A stretch of DNA of 64,000 nt from Sphingobium lactosutens DS20 (GCF_000445105.1 NZ_ATDP01000107.1:1-64000); one strand, 5' to 3'; positions 8,964 to 19,090 are shown, counted from the stretch's first letter. The notes: a model not told the origin generated them from the letters alone. Made by a program: numbers and translations.

Positions 8964-10481
8964 TCACTCCGCTCCCAAAGCCAGGTCGATCAGCGCCATG
9001 GTCGACGGATCAAATCCGCTCGGGCCATCGGCCTCGATCGACTTGGCGATCTCCTTGCCCAGCTCGACGCCGAACTGGTCGAACGGATTGATCCCCATCA
9101 GCACAGCATTGGCGAAGGTGCGATGCTCGTAAAAGGCGATCAGCGCGCCCAGCGCCTCCGGCGTCACATCCTCCATCAGGATCGTCGTCGACGGCCGGCC
9201 GCCGGGATAGGCGCGCGCCGGATCGTCCGCATTCTCCTTGCCGCGCATCAGCGCCGCGCCCTGCGCAAAGCAGTTGACCAGCAGCGCGCGGTGATGCGCC
9301 GGGTCGAGCGTATGGCCCGGCTCGATCGAGGCGATGAATTCGACCGGCGCGATGATCGTCCCCTGATGCAACAGCTGGAACACGGCATGCTGCGCGTCGG
9401 TCCCCACCCCGCCCCAGGTGATCGGCGCGGTCGGCCCGTCGACGGGCTGGCCGTCGCGGGTCACGCTCTTGCCGTTGCTCTCCATCTCCAGCTGCTGAAG
9501 GTAGGAAGGCAGCAGCTTCAGCCGCTCGTCATAAGCGAACAGCGCGCGGGTCTGGCAACCCATCACCCGCGCATAATATTGGTCGGCGAAGGCAGCGATC
9601 AGCGGTGCATTTTCGCGCGGGTCGGACAGGCGGAAATGCCGGTCCATCGCCGCGGCGCCTTCCAGCAGGCTCTCGAACGCGTCCCAGCCCAGCGACAGGG
9701 CGGCGGGAAAGCCGATCGAGGACCAAAGCGAGTAACGCCCGCCCACACTTTCGGAAAAAGGCAGGATGCGCGTTTCATCGACGCCCCATTCGATCGCCTT
9801 GTCCGGCGAAGCGGTCAGCGCGATCACCCGACCATAGGGGTCCTCGACACCCGCCTCGACCATCCAATTGATCGCGCTCGCCGCGTTCAGCATCGTCTCG
9901 GTCGTCGTGAACGTCTTGGAGGCGATCGCGATCAGCGTATAGGCGGGGTCGAAACTGTCCATCGCCCGCTCCAGCGCGGTGCCGTCGACATTGGACACGA
10001 TCGCCACGTCGTAGCGGATGCCATCGCCGTCCAGCGCGTCGATGATAAGGTCCGGCCCCAGCGCCGATCCGCCAATGCCGATATGCAGGATATGGCGGAT
10101 CTCGCCCAGCGCGCCCGCCTCGATCGCGTCGATCAGCGCGCGCATGCGCGCGTGCAGCGCCTTGGCCCGCGCGACGCTGTCGGCCTTGCCCTCGCCGCGT
10201 TCGGCGGGATGCTCGGCGGCGCGGCCTTCGGTGTTGTTCACCGCCTCACCGGCGAACAGCGCGTCGCGCTGCGCGGCAAAACCCTGTTCCTGCGCCAGCG
10301 TCAGAAATGCGTCGATCAGGTCGCCGGTCAGGTGCGTCTTGGACCAGTCGAACCGCAACGGCCCCTGGTTGAGCACCAGCGACGACAGCCGATCCGGCTC
10401 TGTGGTAAAGATCGTCTTGAGGTCGGCTTGGGGCAGCGCGGCAATGGCCGCCATGGGACCGTGCAGGGCGGGGCTGGTCAT
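8964..10481 (-). CDS. pgi: Glucose-6-phosphate isomerase
   Basis: 505 aa from the ATG at 10481, which has AAGGA seven bases upstream; an open extension upstream lacks family similarity. PGI signatures are present: GIGGSALGP early, then VGGRYSLWSSIGFP (family signature 1) and GQxVDGPTAPITWGGVGT, with SIEPGHTLDPAHH near the C-terminus. It interconverts glucose-6-phosphate and fructose-6-phosphate. Many sphingomonads use the Entner-Doudoroff route, where Pgi works mainly in the gluconeogenic or recycling direction. Confidence 0.93.
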   Translation of the reverse strand: MTSPALHGPMAAIAALPQADLKTIFTTEPDRLSSLVLNQGPLRFDWSKTHLTGDLIDAFLTLAQEQGFAAQRDALFAGEAVNNTEGRAAEHPAERGEGKADSVARAKALHARMRALIDAIEAGALGEIRHILHIGIGGSALGPDLIIDALDGDGIRYDVAIVSNVDGTALERAMDSFDPAYTLIAIASKTFTTTETMLNAASAINWMVEAGVEDPYGRVIALTASPDKAIEWGVDETRILPFSESVGGRYSLWSSIGFPAALSLGWDAFESLLEGAAAMDRHFRLSDPRENAPLIAAFADQYYARVMGCQTRALFAYDERLKLLPSYLQQLEMESNGKSVTRDGQPVDGPTAPITWGGVGTDAQHAVFQLLHQGTIIAPVEFIASIEPGHTLDPAHHRALLVNCFAQGAALMRGKENADDPARAYPGGRPSTTILMEDVTPEALGALIAFYEHRTFANAVLMGINPFDQFGVELGKEIAKSIEADGPSGFDPSTMALIDLALGAE

Positions 10482-10661
10482 GCTGGGATATCCTTTTTCG
10501 TGACGTTGGTCGACATCGACGCTGCACCGGTCGATTCTGTGCCGTTCTAGACCGGCGCGCCGTGCAATGCACCATCGGGTGTGCTTGACGCGGCCTTTAC
10601 GACGCCGCAAAAGCCGCCACGGCCCTATTGCAGGCCAGAGCGAAGGAAAAGACCAGCATCC

Positions 10662-11486
10662 ATGACCGCCAAATCCGAAACACGGGACTTCCTCTGGTTT
10701 CTCGTCAAGCTGGGCCTGTTCGTCTTCATCCTGCGCAGCTTCATCGTCTCACCCTTCAACATCCCGTCGGAATCGATGCAGCCCCGCCTGCTGATCGGCG
10801 ATTATCTATTGGTCGCCAAATGGCCCTATGGCTATTCGCGCTATTCGCTGCCGTTCAGCGTGCCGCTGATCCCCGGCCGCATCTTCGCCTCGACGCCAGA
10901 ACGCGGAGACGTCGCCGTGTTCAAGGCGCCACCGACGCAAAAGAATGACTATATCAAGCGGGTGATCGGCCTGCCCGGCGACATCGTCGCGGTGCGCGGC
11001 GGCACGGTGTATTTGAACGGTCAGGCCATTCCCAAGCAGAAGGTCGCCGACTTCGTCATTCCCGTGACCCCGAACATGATCGACGCCTCGGAAAAGGAAG
11101 GCAGCCCCTCGCCCTGCTATCGCCCGGATTTTGAGGAAGCCGCGCCGGGCGGCGGGCGGCAATGCCGCTATCCGCAATATCGCGAAACGCTGCCCGGCGG
11201 CAAAAGCTATAATGTGCTCGACCTGCTGCCCGATGGCGCGGCCGATGATCGCGACGCGGTGCTGGTGCCCGAAGGCCATCTGTTCATGATGGGCGACAAT
11301 CGCGACCGCAGCGCCGACAGCCGCTTCCCCGCGGTCGAAGGCGGCGGCATCGGCTTGGTCCCGGAAAAGAATCTGGTGGGCAAGGCTCTGGTTTCGGTAT
11401 TCTCGACCGATGGCAGCGCCAACTGGTTGCTCCCCTGGACTTGGGTGTCCGCCGCACGCTGGAGCCGCATCGGGGAAGGCTTTTGA
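10662..11486 (+). CDS. lepB: Signal peptidase I
   Basis: 274 aa from ATG 10662, preceded by GAAGGAAAAG. An N-terminal transmembrane segment (FLWFLVKLGLFVFILRSF) leads to the catalytic Ser in NIPSESMQPRL. The catalytic Lys is in the YIKRVIGLPGD box, and box E is GDNRDRSADSR. It is a membrane-bound serine/lysine protease that removes signal peptides on the periplasmic side. It heads the lepB-rnc-era cluster; rnc starts inside its stop codon. Confidence 0.94.
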   Translation: MTAKSETRDFLWFLVKLGLFVFILRSFIVSPFNIPSESMQPRLLIGDYLLVAKWPYGYSRYSLPFSVPLIPGRIFASTPERGDVAVFKAPPTQKNDYIKRVIGLPGDIVAVRGGTVYLNGQAIPKQKVADFVIPVTPNMIDASEKEGSPSPCYRPDFEEAAPGGGRQCRYPQYRETLPGGKSYNVLDLLPDGAADDRDAVLVPEGHLFMMGDNRDRSADSRFPAVEGGGIGLVPEKNLVGKALVSVFSTDGSANWLLPWTWVSAARWSRIGEGF

Positions 11487-12166
11487 CCGCATCGCCGCCC
11501 AGACCTGATACGGACAGTTGGCTGAAGGACCTGATCGGCCGCGCGCCGCGCAACCGGGCGACGTTCGAACAGGCGCTCACCCATGGCAGCGCCAAGCCGG
11601 TCAATTATGAGCGGCTGGAATTTCTGGGCGACCGCATATTGGGCCTGTTGATCGGCGAATGGGTGTTCGACCGCTTCGCCGATGAACCCGAAGGCAAGCT
11701 GTCGCGCCGGTATAACGCGCTGGTGTCCGGCGAAACCTGCGCCGACATCGCCCGCGCCGCCGGCGTCCCCAAACATCTGATCCTGGGCAAGCAGGCGCGC
11801 GACGATGGCGCCGCCGACAGCGACAATGTGCTGGGCGACGTGATGGAGGCGCTGATCGGCGCGCTCTATCTGGAAGGCGGGCTGGAAGAAGCGCGTACGC
11901 TCGTCCGCCGCCTGTGGGGCGACCGCGTCGATACCCAGACCAGCGCGCCGCGCCACCCCAAGTCCGCGCTCCAGGAATGGGCCGCCGCCAATCGGCGCAA
12001 GCCCCCCGAATATCAGATGACCGATCGCTCCGGCCCCCAACATGCCCTGCGCTTCACCGTCACCGTCGCGATCAAGGGCGCAGGCGAAGCCAGCGCGACC
12101 GGCGCGTCCAAGCAGGAAGCGGAAACGGCGGCGGCCAAGGCGCTGCTGGAGAAATTGGCGGGATAG
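11483..12166 (+). CDS. rnc: Ribonuclease III
   Basis: 227 aa from a TTG at 11483 that overlaps the lepB stop (TTGA), with GGGGAAGG just upstream. The RNase III signature ERLEFLGDRILGLLI is near residue 40, a second acidic cluster DVMEALIGALYLEGG near 105, and the C-terminal dsRNA-binding domain contains SKQEAETAAAKALL. It cuts double-stranded RNA in rRNA processing. Translational coupling to lepB is likely given the overlap and weak start codon. Confidence 0.93.
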   Translation: MTASPPRPDTDSWLKDLIGRAPRNRATFEQALTHGSAKPVNYERLEFLGDRILGLLIGEWVFDRFADEPEGKLSRRYNALVSGETCADIARAAGVPKHLILGKQARDDGAADSDNVLGDVMEALIGALYLEGGLEEARTLVRRLWGDRVDTQTSAPRHPKSALQEWAAANRRKPPEYQMTDRSGPQHALRFTVTVAIKGAGEASATGASKQEAETAAAKALLEKLAG

Positions 12167-12207
12167 GTCCAGCTTCCTCTCAAGATAGAAAACACTTACA
12201 ACATCCT

Positions 12208-12294
12208 CGTCATCCCGGGCTTGACCCGGGATCCCGCTTTTCTTCTGCAACGCGGGCAGGAAGAAGCGGGATCGCGGCTTTCGCGGGGATGACG
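12208..12294. repeat. Intergenic inverted repeat between rnc and era
   Basis: The arms CGTCATCCC / GGGATGACG enclose a second pairing of GGGATCCCGCTT with AAGCGGGATC. The approximately 87-bp element has the form of the abundant sphingomonad CGTCATCCCGGGCTTG-type repeats and sits inside the lepB-rnc-era operon, where it could form an mRNA hairpin. Confidence 0.7.
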
Positions 12295-12321
12295 GGAATG
12301 CGGTAAGCGAACGGAGGATAT

Positions 12322-13233
12322 TTGTTGGAAGTTTCGGACAATAGCCAGCGCTGCGGCGTTGTCGCCATCGTCGGCGCGCCCAATGCGGGCAAATCCACGC
12401 TGGTGAATGCCCTGGTGGGGCAGAAGGTGGCGATCACCAGTCCCAAGGCGCAGACCACCCGCACCCGCGTCATGGGCGTCGCGATCGAAGGCGACGCGCA
12501 GGTCGTGCTGGTCGACACGCCCGGCATCTTCGCGCCGCGCCGGCGGCTCGACCGGGCGATGGTGCAGGCCGCCTGGGGCGGCGCGCAGGGCGCGGACCTC
12601 ATCGCGCTTGTCGTCGATGGCAAGGCGGGCCTTGGCCCCAAGATGGAGCCGATCATAGAGGCGCTCGTCCATCGCCCCGAGCGCAAATGGCTGATCCTCA
12701 ACAAGGTCGATATCGCCATCAAGGAAAAGCTGCTGGTCCATACCCAGAAGCTGTATGAACGGGTGGGGTTCGAGGAGACATTCTTCATCTCCGCCCAGAC
12801 CGGCGACGGCCTGGCGCAGCTCAAGACCGCCTTTGCCGACGCCATGCCCCAGGGTCCATGGCATTTCCCCGAAGACCAGGTTTCCGACGCCACCGACCGG
12901 ATGCTGGCGGCCGAAATCACCCGCGAGCAGCTGTATCACCAGCTGCACGCCGAACTCCCCTACGCCGCCGCCGTCGATACCGAACAATATAAGGAGCGTG
13001 AGGACGGATCGGTCGAAATCCACCAGCAGATCCTCGTCGCCCGCCCGACCCAGCGCGCCATCGTCCTTGGCAAGGGTGGCCAACGGCTCAAGGAAATCGG
13101 CTCAAAAGCCCGTGCCGAACTGGCCACGCTGCTGGGCGTGAAGGTCCATCTCTACCTTCACGTCAAGGTGAAGGAAGATTGGGAAGACGACCGCTTCATC
13201 TACCGCGACATCGGTCTGGACTGGGTGGAATAA
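12322..13233 (+). CDS. era: GTPase Era
   Basis: About 303 aa, starting at TTG 12322 (or the next TTG) behind GGAGG. G-motifs are in order: G1 GAPNAGKST, G3 DTPG, G4 NKVD. The C-terminal KH domain contains the RAIVLGKGGQRLKEIG loop and ends in DIGLDWVE. Era binds the 3' end of 16S rRNA and helps 30S assembly. The position after rnc is conserved in proteobacteria. Confidence 0.95.
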   Translation: MLEVSDNSQRCGVVAIVGAPNAGKSTLVNALVGQKVAITSPKAQTTRTRVMGVAIEGDAQVVLVDTPGIFAPRRRLDRAMVQAAWGGAQGADLIALVVDGKAGLGPKMEPIIEALVHRPERKWLILNKVDIAIKEKLLVHTQKLYERVGFEETFFISAQTGDGLAQLKTAFADAMPQGPWHFPEDQVSDATDRMLAAEITREQLYHQLHAELPYAAAVDTEQYKEREDGSVEIHQQILVARPTQRAIVLGKGGQRLKEIGSKARAELATLLGVKVHLYLHVKVKEDWEDDRFIYRDIGLDWVE

Positions 13234-13372
13234 CGTTACGCCAGATTATTGTGCATCCACCTAAGCTACAATTTTGGTAGCTACTGCTTCAGGGGGTGGG
13301 TCGGTCTTGGACTTATACCCGACCAAGGTCGCCAACCTCGCGGTGCCTTGGCGGGATAAGACCAAAAGCCGG

Positions 13373-14248
13373 CTAATCGATGGTAACACCGGTTGCCAAC
13401 CGGATGCGTTCATCACGCAATATTTGCATCCGCGCATCAGCGTCAGCCGGTGCAATACTGCGCCCTCGTTCATCCGCCAACGTACGGATCTGGTCGTCGA
13501 TGCTCTGCACCCGCGCCATCTTGTCGAACGCCTCGCGCTTTTCGACCGACTCCATCACGATCTGGAGCCCGGTGCCAAAGGAACAGGCCTGATGATAGGC
13601 GTTCACCTCCCGGATCATCTCGTCGACAGGATAAGTCGCAGAGGTCTGCTTCAAATGCGGGGTGATGATCTCAAGCAACCGGACCCGTTCGGTGTCGATG
13701 GCCTTGGTGATCGTCTGGATAATCTGGTTGCGATAGACATGGGTGTTCACATGGTCGCGGCTACCGCTGATAATCGCAGCGCCACCGGAGAGAATTGATT
13801 TTGCGAGTTCCCCTGTTACGATCGTCGATGTGGTAGCCAAGCCTGTGGTAAAGATGCTCATCCAGCCATTCACTTCGGCCTGACGCTTGAGCAACAACGC
13901 CTTTTCCGACGTGCAAACGTCATCCGCCTGTTTCAGCAAGATCGCAGCCAGGCGATTTCGCGCAATCTCATCTCCTACGGCCGCATTATAGGCCGTAGGC
14001 CGTGGATCGGTGGCGTCAGGAAATGTGAAACAGGACAGGTCGATGGCACCGGGACGGGAATCAGCCGCTGTTGGTCTGGGCCTGCCCCTGTGCACGTCAG
14101 GCTCCCGTACCGTGTGGCAGCTATCGCTGTCGGGATAGACCGCCATCGTCACGGGCTCGACCCGGGCGCCGCCCGCTCCCGCGCACGCGGTCATTAGCAG
14201 CGACCCCAGACACAGGATCATCCCGCCAGAAAATTGCCGAAACTGCAT
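13373..14248 (-). CDS. Putative lipoprotein, unknown function
   Basis: 291 aa from the ATG at 14248, preceded by GGAAGAAG. A type II signal peptide ends in the lipobox LMTAC-A at about residue 20, so the mature protein should be anchored by the Cys. After a proline-rich spacer the rest is mostly helical, with a small hydrophobic stretch (GWMSIFTTGLATTSTIVTG) and a long amphipathic C-terminal half. I do not recognise the family. It stands alone between era and topA with about 140 bases of featureless DNA on the era side (13,234-13,372). Confidence 0.7.
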   Translation of the reverse strand: MQFRQFSGGMILCLGSLLMTACAGAGGARVEPVTMAVYPDSDSCHTVREPDVHRGRPRPTAADSRPGAIDLSCFTFPDATDPRPTAYNAAVGDEIARNRLAAILLKQADDVCTSEKALLLKRQAEVNGWMSIFTTGLATTSTIVTGELAKSILSGGAAIISGSRDHVNTHVYRNQIIQTITKAIDTERVRLLEIITPHLKQTSATYPVDEMIREVNAYHQACSFGTGLQIVMESVEKREAFDKMARVQSIDDQIRTLADERGRSIAPADADARMQILRDERIRLATGVTID

Positions 14249-14357
14249 GTGCTTCTTCCCCCCGAATCCGCACGACCCGCGTGCATCCTCCATGAAAGAA
14301 CGATGGGTTGCAAGTCGTTATCGATCCGGAATGAAGCAACCTTAACAGCCTTGATAA

Positions 14358-16925
14358 TCAGCCCGTTGCCGCAGTCTTCTTCGCCGATGCCTTCTTGGCG
14401 GCAGGTTTCTTGGGCGCGCTATCCTTCTTCGCTGCTGCCTTCTTGGGCGCGGCTTTCTTCTTGCCCTTCTTCGCCGGCGCGGATGCTGCCTTGGCGTCGA
14501 TCAGTTGCGCGGCTTCCTCCAAAGTCAATGCTTCGGGCGTCACCGTCTTGGGCAAGGTCGCGTTGGTCGTGCCGTCGGTGACATAGGGACCATAGCGCCC
14601 TTCCATCACCTTGATCTCCGCTTCGGTGCGCGGATGCGCGCCCAGCACTTTCAACGGCTCGCGCGCAGCGCCCCGGCCGCCCCGCGTCGCCGCTTCGGCC
14701 AGCTTTACCACCGCGCTGTTCATGCCCACTTCGAAAATCTCAGCGGTGCTGGACAGGCGGCCATATTTGCCGTCGTGCAGCAAATAGGGACCAAAGCGGC
14801 CGATATTAGCAACGATGGGCTTGCCGGTTTCAGGATGCAGCCCCACCTCGCGCGGCAGGCTGAGCAGCTTGACCGCCCAGTCCAGCGTCAATTCGCCATC
14901 GGGCAGATCCTTGGGGATCGACCCGCGCTTGGCCTCCTTCCCCTCGCCCATTTCGATATAGGGGCCAAAGCGTCCGGACTTGCGCGTGATGTCCTGCCCG
15001 GTTTCGGGATGCTGGCCCAGCACTTCCGGCCCGGTATCCTGGCCATCCTTGCCGCCGGGCTGGCCGAATTTGCGGGTATATTTGCAGTCGGGATAGTTGG
15101 AACAGGCGATGAACGCCCCGAACCGCCCGCCGCGCAGCGCCAGTTGCCCGTCGCCGCACATGGGGCAGGCGCGCGGGTTGCTGCCGTCGGCCTTGGGCGG
15201 GAAGAGCATCGGCTCCAGAAACTTGTCGAGTTCCGCCGTGATGTCGGACGGTTTCTGCTCCATCACTTCGGCGGTCTTGGGCTTGAAATCGCGCCAGAAG
15301 GCTTCGAGCACCGCCTGCCACTGCGCCCGCCCGCCGGAAATATCATCCAGCTCGTCCTCCAGTCCCGCGGTGAAGTCGTAGGAGACGTAGCGCTCGAAAA
15401 ACCGCTCCAGAAAGGCCGTGACCAGCCGCCCGCTTTCCTCGGCGAAAAACCGGTTCTTCTCGACCCGGACATAGTCGCGGTCCTTGAGCACCTGCAAGGT
15501 CGAGGCATAGGTGGACGGGCGCCCGATCCCCAGTTCCTCCAGCCGCTTAACCAGCGATGCTTCGGAATAGCGCGGCGGGGGCTGGGTGAAATGCTGTTCG
15601 GCGACCACCTGCTTCTTGGCGGGCGCATCGCCCTCGCTCAGGCGCGGCAACAGTTTTGAATCATCATCCTCGCTGTCGTCCCGCCCTTCTTCATAAAGCG
15701 CCAGGAAACCCGGGAAAATCACCACCTGCCCGGTCGCGCGCAGCGTATGGCTGCCGCTGCCATCGACCATGTCGATCGTCGTGCGCTCCAACCGCGCGCT
15801 TGCCATCTGGCTCGCCAGCGCACGCTTGAAGATCAGGTCGTAGAGCCGCGCATGATCGCCAGAGCCGGCCTTGTCGCGACCAAACTCGGTCGGGCGGATC
15901 GCCTCATGCGCTTCCTGCGCATTCTTGGCCTTGGTCTGATATTGGCGCGGCTTTTCGGGCAGGTAGCCGCCATCATAGCGGTCCGCGATCGCCTTGCGCG
16001 CAGCGGAAATGGCGCTGCCGTCCATCTGCACGCCGTCGGTCCGCATATAGGTGATCGCGCCATCCTCATAGAGTTGCTGCGCGATCCGCATCGTGTGGCT
16101 GGCCGAAAAGCCCAGCTTGCGCGCGGCTTCCTGTTGCAGGGTCGACGTGGTGAAGGGCGGCGGGGGATTGCGGGTGAGCGGCTTAGTCTCGACCTTCTCA
16201 ACGGTGAAGCGCCCGGCCTCCACATCGGCCTTGGCGGCCATGGCGTCGCCTTCCTTGCCGATGGTCAGCCGGTCGATCTTCTCGCCCTTCCAGCGGACGA
16301 GCCGCGCGGTAAAGCCCTGCCCACCCTGCTCCATCTCGGCTGCGACCGACCAATATTCCTGCGGGGTGAAGCTCTCGATCTCGCGCTCGCGCTCCACCAC
16401 CAGGCGCAACGCGACCGATTGCACGCGCCCGGCCGACTTGGCGCCCGGCAGCTTTCGCCACAGCACCGGCGACAAAGTGAAACCCACCAGATAGTCGAGC
16501 GCCCGGCGCGCGCGATAGGCGTCGATCAGATCCTCGTCCAGCGCGCGCGGCTGCGCCATCGCCTCCGTCACCGCCGCCTTGGTGATGGCGTTGAACGTCA
16601 CCCGGTCCACCTTCTGCGGCAGCGCCTTCTTGGCGCGCAGCACTTCCTGCACATGCCAGCTGATCGCTTCTCCCTCGCGATCAGGGTCAGTCGCGAGGAT
16701 CAATCGGTCGGCCTTCTTTGCCTCGTCCGCGATGGCTTTCAGCTGCTTGCCCTTGTCGCCGTAATTTTCCCACGACATCGCAAAGCCGTTGTCGGGATCC
16801 ACCGACCCGTCCTTGGGCGGCAGATCGCGGATATGGCCATAGCTGGCGAGGACATGGAAATCGCCGCCCAGATATTTCTCGATGGTCTTCGCTTTGGCCG
16901 GCGATTCGACGATGACAAGCTGCAT
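14358..16925 (-). CDS. topA: DNA topoisomerase I
   Basis: 855 aa. The TOPRIM domain starts at residue 1 (MQLVIVESPAKAKTIEKYLG), ATDPDREGEA follows, and the catalytic Tyr lies in ITYMRTDGVQ. Then come a C4 zinc finger (CPMCGDGQLALRGGRFGAFIACSNYPDC, shortened here to its Cys residues: CxxC...C...C) and several degenerate zinc-finger-like RFGPY repeats. The tail is a Lys/Ala-rich segment of about 40 residues typical of alphaproteobacterial TopA. It relaxes negative supercoils. In related genomes dprA is the next gene upstream, which matches the dprA fragments here. Confidence 0.95.
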   Translation of the reverse strand: MQLVIVESPAKAKTIEKYLGGDFHVLASYGHIRDLPPKDGSVDPDNGFAMSWENYGDKGKQLKAIADEAKKADRLILATDPDREGEAISWHVQEVLRAKKALPQKVDRVTFNAITKAAVTEAMAQPRALDEDLIDAYRARRALDYLVGFTLSPVLWRKLPGAKSAGRVQSVALRLVVEREREIESFTPQEYWSVAAEMEQGGQGFTARLVRWKGEKIDRLTIGKEGDAMAAKADVEAGRFTVEKVETKPLTRNPPPPFTTSTLQQEAARKLGFSASHTMRIAQQLYEDGAITYMRTDGVQMDGSAISAARKAIADRYDGGYLPEKPRQYQTKAKNAQEAHEAIRPTEFGRDKAGSGDHARLYDLIFKRALASQMASARLERTTIDMVDGSGSHTLRATGQVVIFPGFLALYEEGRDDSEDDDSKLLPRLSEGDAPAKKQVVAEQHFTQPPPRYSEASLVKRLEELGIGRPSTYASTLQVLKDRDYVRVEKNRFFAEESGRLVTAFLERFFERYVSYDFTAGLEDELDDISGGRAQWQAVLEAFWRDFKPKTAEVMEQKPSDITAELDKFLEPMLFPPKADGSNPRACPMCGDGQLALRGGRFGAFIACSNYPDCKYTRKFGQPGGKDGQDTGPEVLGQHPETGQDITRKSGRFGPYIEMGEGKEAKRGSIPKDLPDGELTLDWAVKLLSLPREVGLHPETGKPIVANIGRFGPYLLHDGKYGRLSSTAEIFEVGMNSAVVKLAEAATRGGRGAAREPLKVLGAHPRTEAEIKVMEGRYGPYVTDGTTNATLPKTVTPEALTLEEAAQLIDAKAASAPAKKGKKKAAPKKAAAKKDSAPKKPAAKKASAKKTAATG

Positions 16926-17036
16926 GGATGCCCCGGTTAGAAATCTCTCACGTATACGCGCGAGTGTGGAAAGGGATGACGCCCCCCGTCAAGCGCCGCT
17001 GATGTAGGCACGGGCGCGACACAAGGCCAGCCTCTT

Positions 17037-17336
17037 TCAGCGCAGGCTCACCCGGCCGCCCGCATGGCGCTCCAGAGAACCGGCAAGCTCCAGTTCCAGC
17101 AGCACCGTCTGCACCACGGCGGGCGACAGGCCCGAGAGACGGATCAGCTCGTCCACCGGCACCGCAGACGGGCCCAGCAAACCGATAACCACCGCGCGTT
17201 CCTGCTCCGCCACATCGCTCGACACCGGTTCGCCGACGAAGTCGAAACTCTCCTGCCGCACCATGCGCGGATCGAAACCGCCAATCGCCTCCATCACGTC
17301 CGCGCCATTCTGGATCAGCGTCGCACCATCGCGGAT
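17037..17336 (-). pseudogene. dprA: dprA 3' fragment (left of prophage)
   Basis: About 99 codons beginning IRDGATLIQNGADVMEA and ending in the winged-helix-like C-terminal domain of DprA. This is the continuation of the 5' fragment at 57,284-58,067. Joining the two at the AT of the att core restores the family sequence GCNLLIRDGAT in frame. Translation upstream runs into prophage DNA, so this piece has no native start. It would be restored if the prophage excised. Confidence 0.92.
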
Positions 17337-17356
17337 AACTCTATAAACAGTTGCAC
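17315..17356. other. attL
   Basis: Host dprA sequence reads up to the AT at 17335-17336. It is followed by a phage half-site: 9 bases (AACTCTATA), then the arm AACAGTTGCAC at 17346-17356. The arm is the exact inverse of the attR arm. The site lies 33 bases before the integrase start codon. Confidence 0.88.
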
Positions 17357-17389
17357 AACCCGTTAACGGATCGTCGTTACGGAGGAAAT

Positions 17390-19090
17390 ATGACGCAGCC
17401 TGCATGGATTTACGCCCGCTTTTCCACGATGGAACAAAGCAAGGGCCACTCACTCAAGCGCCAGATCAATGAGGGCCGAGCGTTCATCGAGCGCATGGGC
17501 TGGGAACACGCCGAGCATCGTGAGATTGTCGATGAAGGCAAATCTGCATTCCACGGTGCTAACCGCTCCGAAGGCTCGCTGCTATATGAATTCGAGCAGA
17601 AAGCCCGAAACGGCCACTTCGACAATGGTGCCGTCCTTGCTGTCGAGAACCTCGACCGGCTAACCCGGCAGGGCTACGAAGAAGCGATTGATCTGCTGCG
17701 CTTGCTGACGACCAACGGCGTCACGGTGGCCACATGGCACGACAATCAGATTTACGAAGCTGGCAAGCGAATCGACATGATGAAAGTCATGTCGGTGATC
17801 CTCAAAGCCGAACTTGCCCGCGAGGAAAGCGAGAAGAAAAGCATCCGTACCCGCGCCAGTTGGTCCAACAAGATCGAGGCTGCAATCAACGGCGACCGCC
17901 GTGCAATGACCAAAATCCTCCCCGCTTGGCTGCAACGCAACGATGACACCATGCAGATGGAGGTTATCGAATACCGCGCCGGTGTCGTGAATGAGATTTA
18001 TGATTGGTATATCAGCGGTCGAGGCCTGCCTTGGATCGTCCAACGTTTGAACGAGCGAAGGGAGCAGTCTTGGGCCTACGGTGTGAAGGATCGCGGTGCA
18101 GGCTGGAACACTGCCTACTTGCACAAAATCCTGACCAATCGGAGCGTCATCGGCGAATTTGAACCGATGAGCCGTCCACGCTCAGCACTGCACGAAATGA
18201 CCAAGGGCATCGTCGTGCAGAACTTCTATCCGCAGATCGTCACAGCCGACAAATTCCACCGCGTTCAACAAATCCGCGCCCAGCGTGTGAAGTGGGGCGG
18301 CCAAGCAACCAAGACCATGAACAACCTGCTGTCGGGCATCGCAAAGTGCGCCACGTGCGGGGGTGCAATGTATTTTGAAAGCCAGCAGAAGGCAGGCCGC
18401 CGCACTGGCCACAAAAGCAGGCTTGATGGTCGCGCACTCGAATATGTCGCAAAGACCGACCGCAGCTATTACCGCTGCAACAGCGCACGTCGCGGCCACA
18501 CATGCACCAACAAAACCCGCATCCGCTACGAGACGCTTGAGAAGTCCATCCTCGATTGCTTGTTCGATCTTGCGATGAAGGACACCACATTCAAGCCAAG
18601 CGATGAAGAGGCCAAGCTGACCGTCGCAATTGCTGAACTGTCCCGGTCCATCGACACCAAGCGGGAACAGGTGCAGCGCGGCTCCGACAATCTGCTTGAG
18701 GTGTTCAGCAAGTCCCTCGCCCAGCGCGTTGCCCAGCTTGAGGAAGAGGTTGAGGCCGACACATTGCAGCTTGAGGCGCTGGACAGGCAGCTAGACCTTG
18801 CGCGTGGCGCGCTCCGTCCTGAGGAAGATACTGACCTTCTCCTAGCGGCCCGAACCGCGCTGCAAAGCGAGGACAAGGACGAACGCTACCTAGCCCGCGT
18901 CCAGACGCATCAGAGCCTCACCCGCCTGATCGACCAGATGTATTGCAACTCCAGCGCAGGGACCGACGTAACCCTCAAAAACAGCGATGTGATGATCCAC
19001 ATCGACTACGAGGGCCGCACAACTGTTGTGGTTCATGAAGGCCCAGACGGCGAGCGCGAATGGCACCCGGATCAGGAGGCTGCTGAATAA
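17390..19090 (+). CDS. int: Large serine recombinase (phage integrase)
   Basis: 566 aa from ATG 17390 behind GGAGG. The N-terminal resolvase domain starts YARFSTMEQS, with Ser12 as the likely nucleophile, and has the conserved ENLDRLTRQG segment. The Recombinase domain (about residues 165-290) is followed by a zinc ribbon (KCATCGG ... YRCNSARRGHTC, about 315-375) and a long coiled-coil segment (about 415-480). Such integrases join attP and attB by a 2-bp staggered break and need no host factor. The location directly beside attL is typical. It appears intact. No recombination directionality factor could be recognised. Confidence 0.95.
   Translation: MTQPAWIYARFSTMEQSKGHSLKRQINEGRAFIERMGWEHAEHREIVDEGKSAFHGANRSEGSLLYEFEQKARNGHFDNGAVLAVENLDRLTRQGYEEAIDLLRLLTTNGVTVATWHDNQIYEAGKRIDMMKVMSVILKAELAREESEKKSIRTRASWSNKIEAAINGDRRAMTKILPAWLQRNDDTMQMEVIEYRAGVVNEIYDWYISGRGLPWIVQRLNERREQSWAYGVKDRGAGWNTAYLHKILTNRSVIGEFEPMSRPRSALHEMTKGIVVQNFYPQIVTADKFHRVQQIRAQRVKWGGQATKTMNNLLSGIAKCATCGGAMYFESQQKAGRRTGHKSRLDGRALEYVAKTDRSYYRCNSARRGHTCTNKTRIRYETLEKSILDCLFDLAMKDTTFKPSDEEAKLTVAIAELSRSIDTKREQVQRGSDNLLEVFSKSLAQRVAQLEEEVEADTLQLEALDRQLDLARGALRPEEDTDLLLAARTALQSEDKDERYLARVQTHQSLTRLIDQMYCNSSAGTDVTLKNSDVMIHIDYEGRTTVVVHEGPDGEREWHPDQEAAE

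Noticed and set aside
9123..10550. A 475-codon open frame opposite pgi
   Set aside because: Antisense shadow of a GC-rich gene: composition is Arg/Gln/His-rich, there is no ribosome site and no family match, while the opposite strand is clearly pgi.
17037..17453. A complete small gene starting at 17453
   Set aside because: The upstream 39 codons are prophage DNA read by chance into the dprA 3' fragment.
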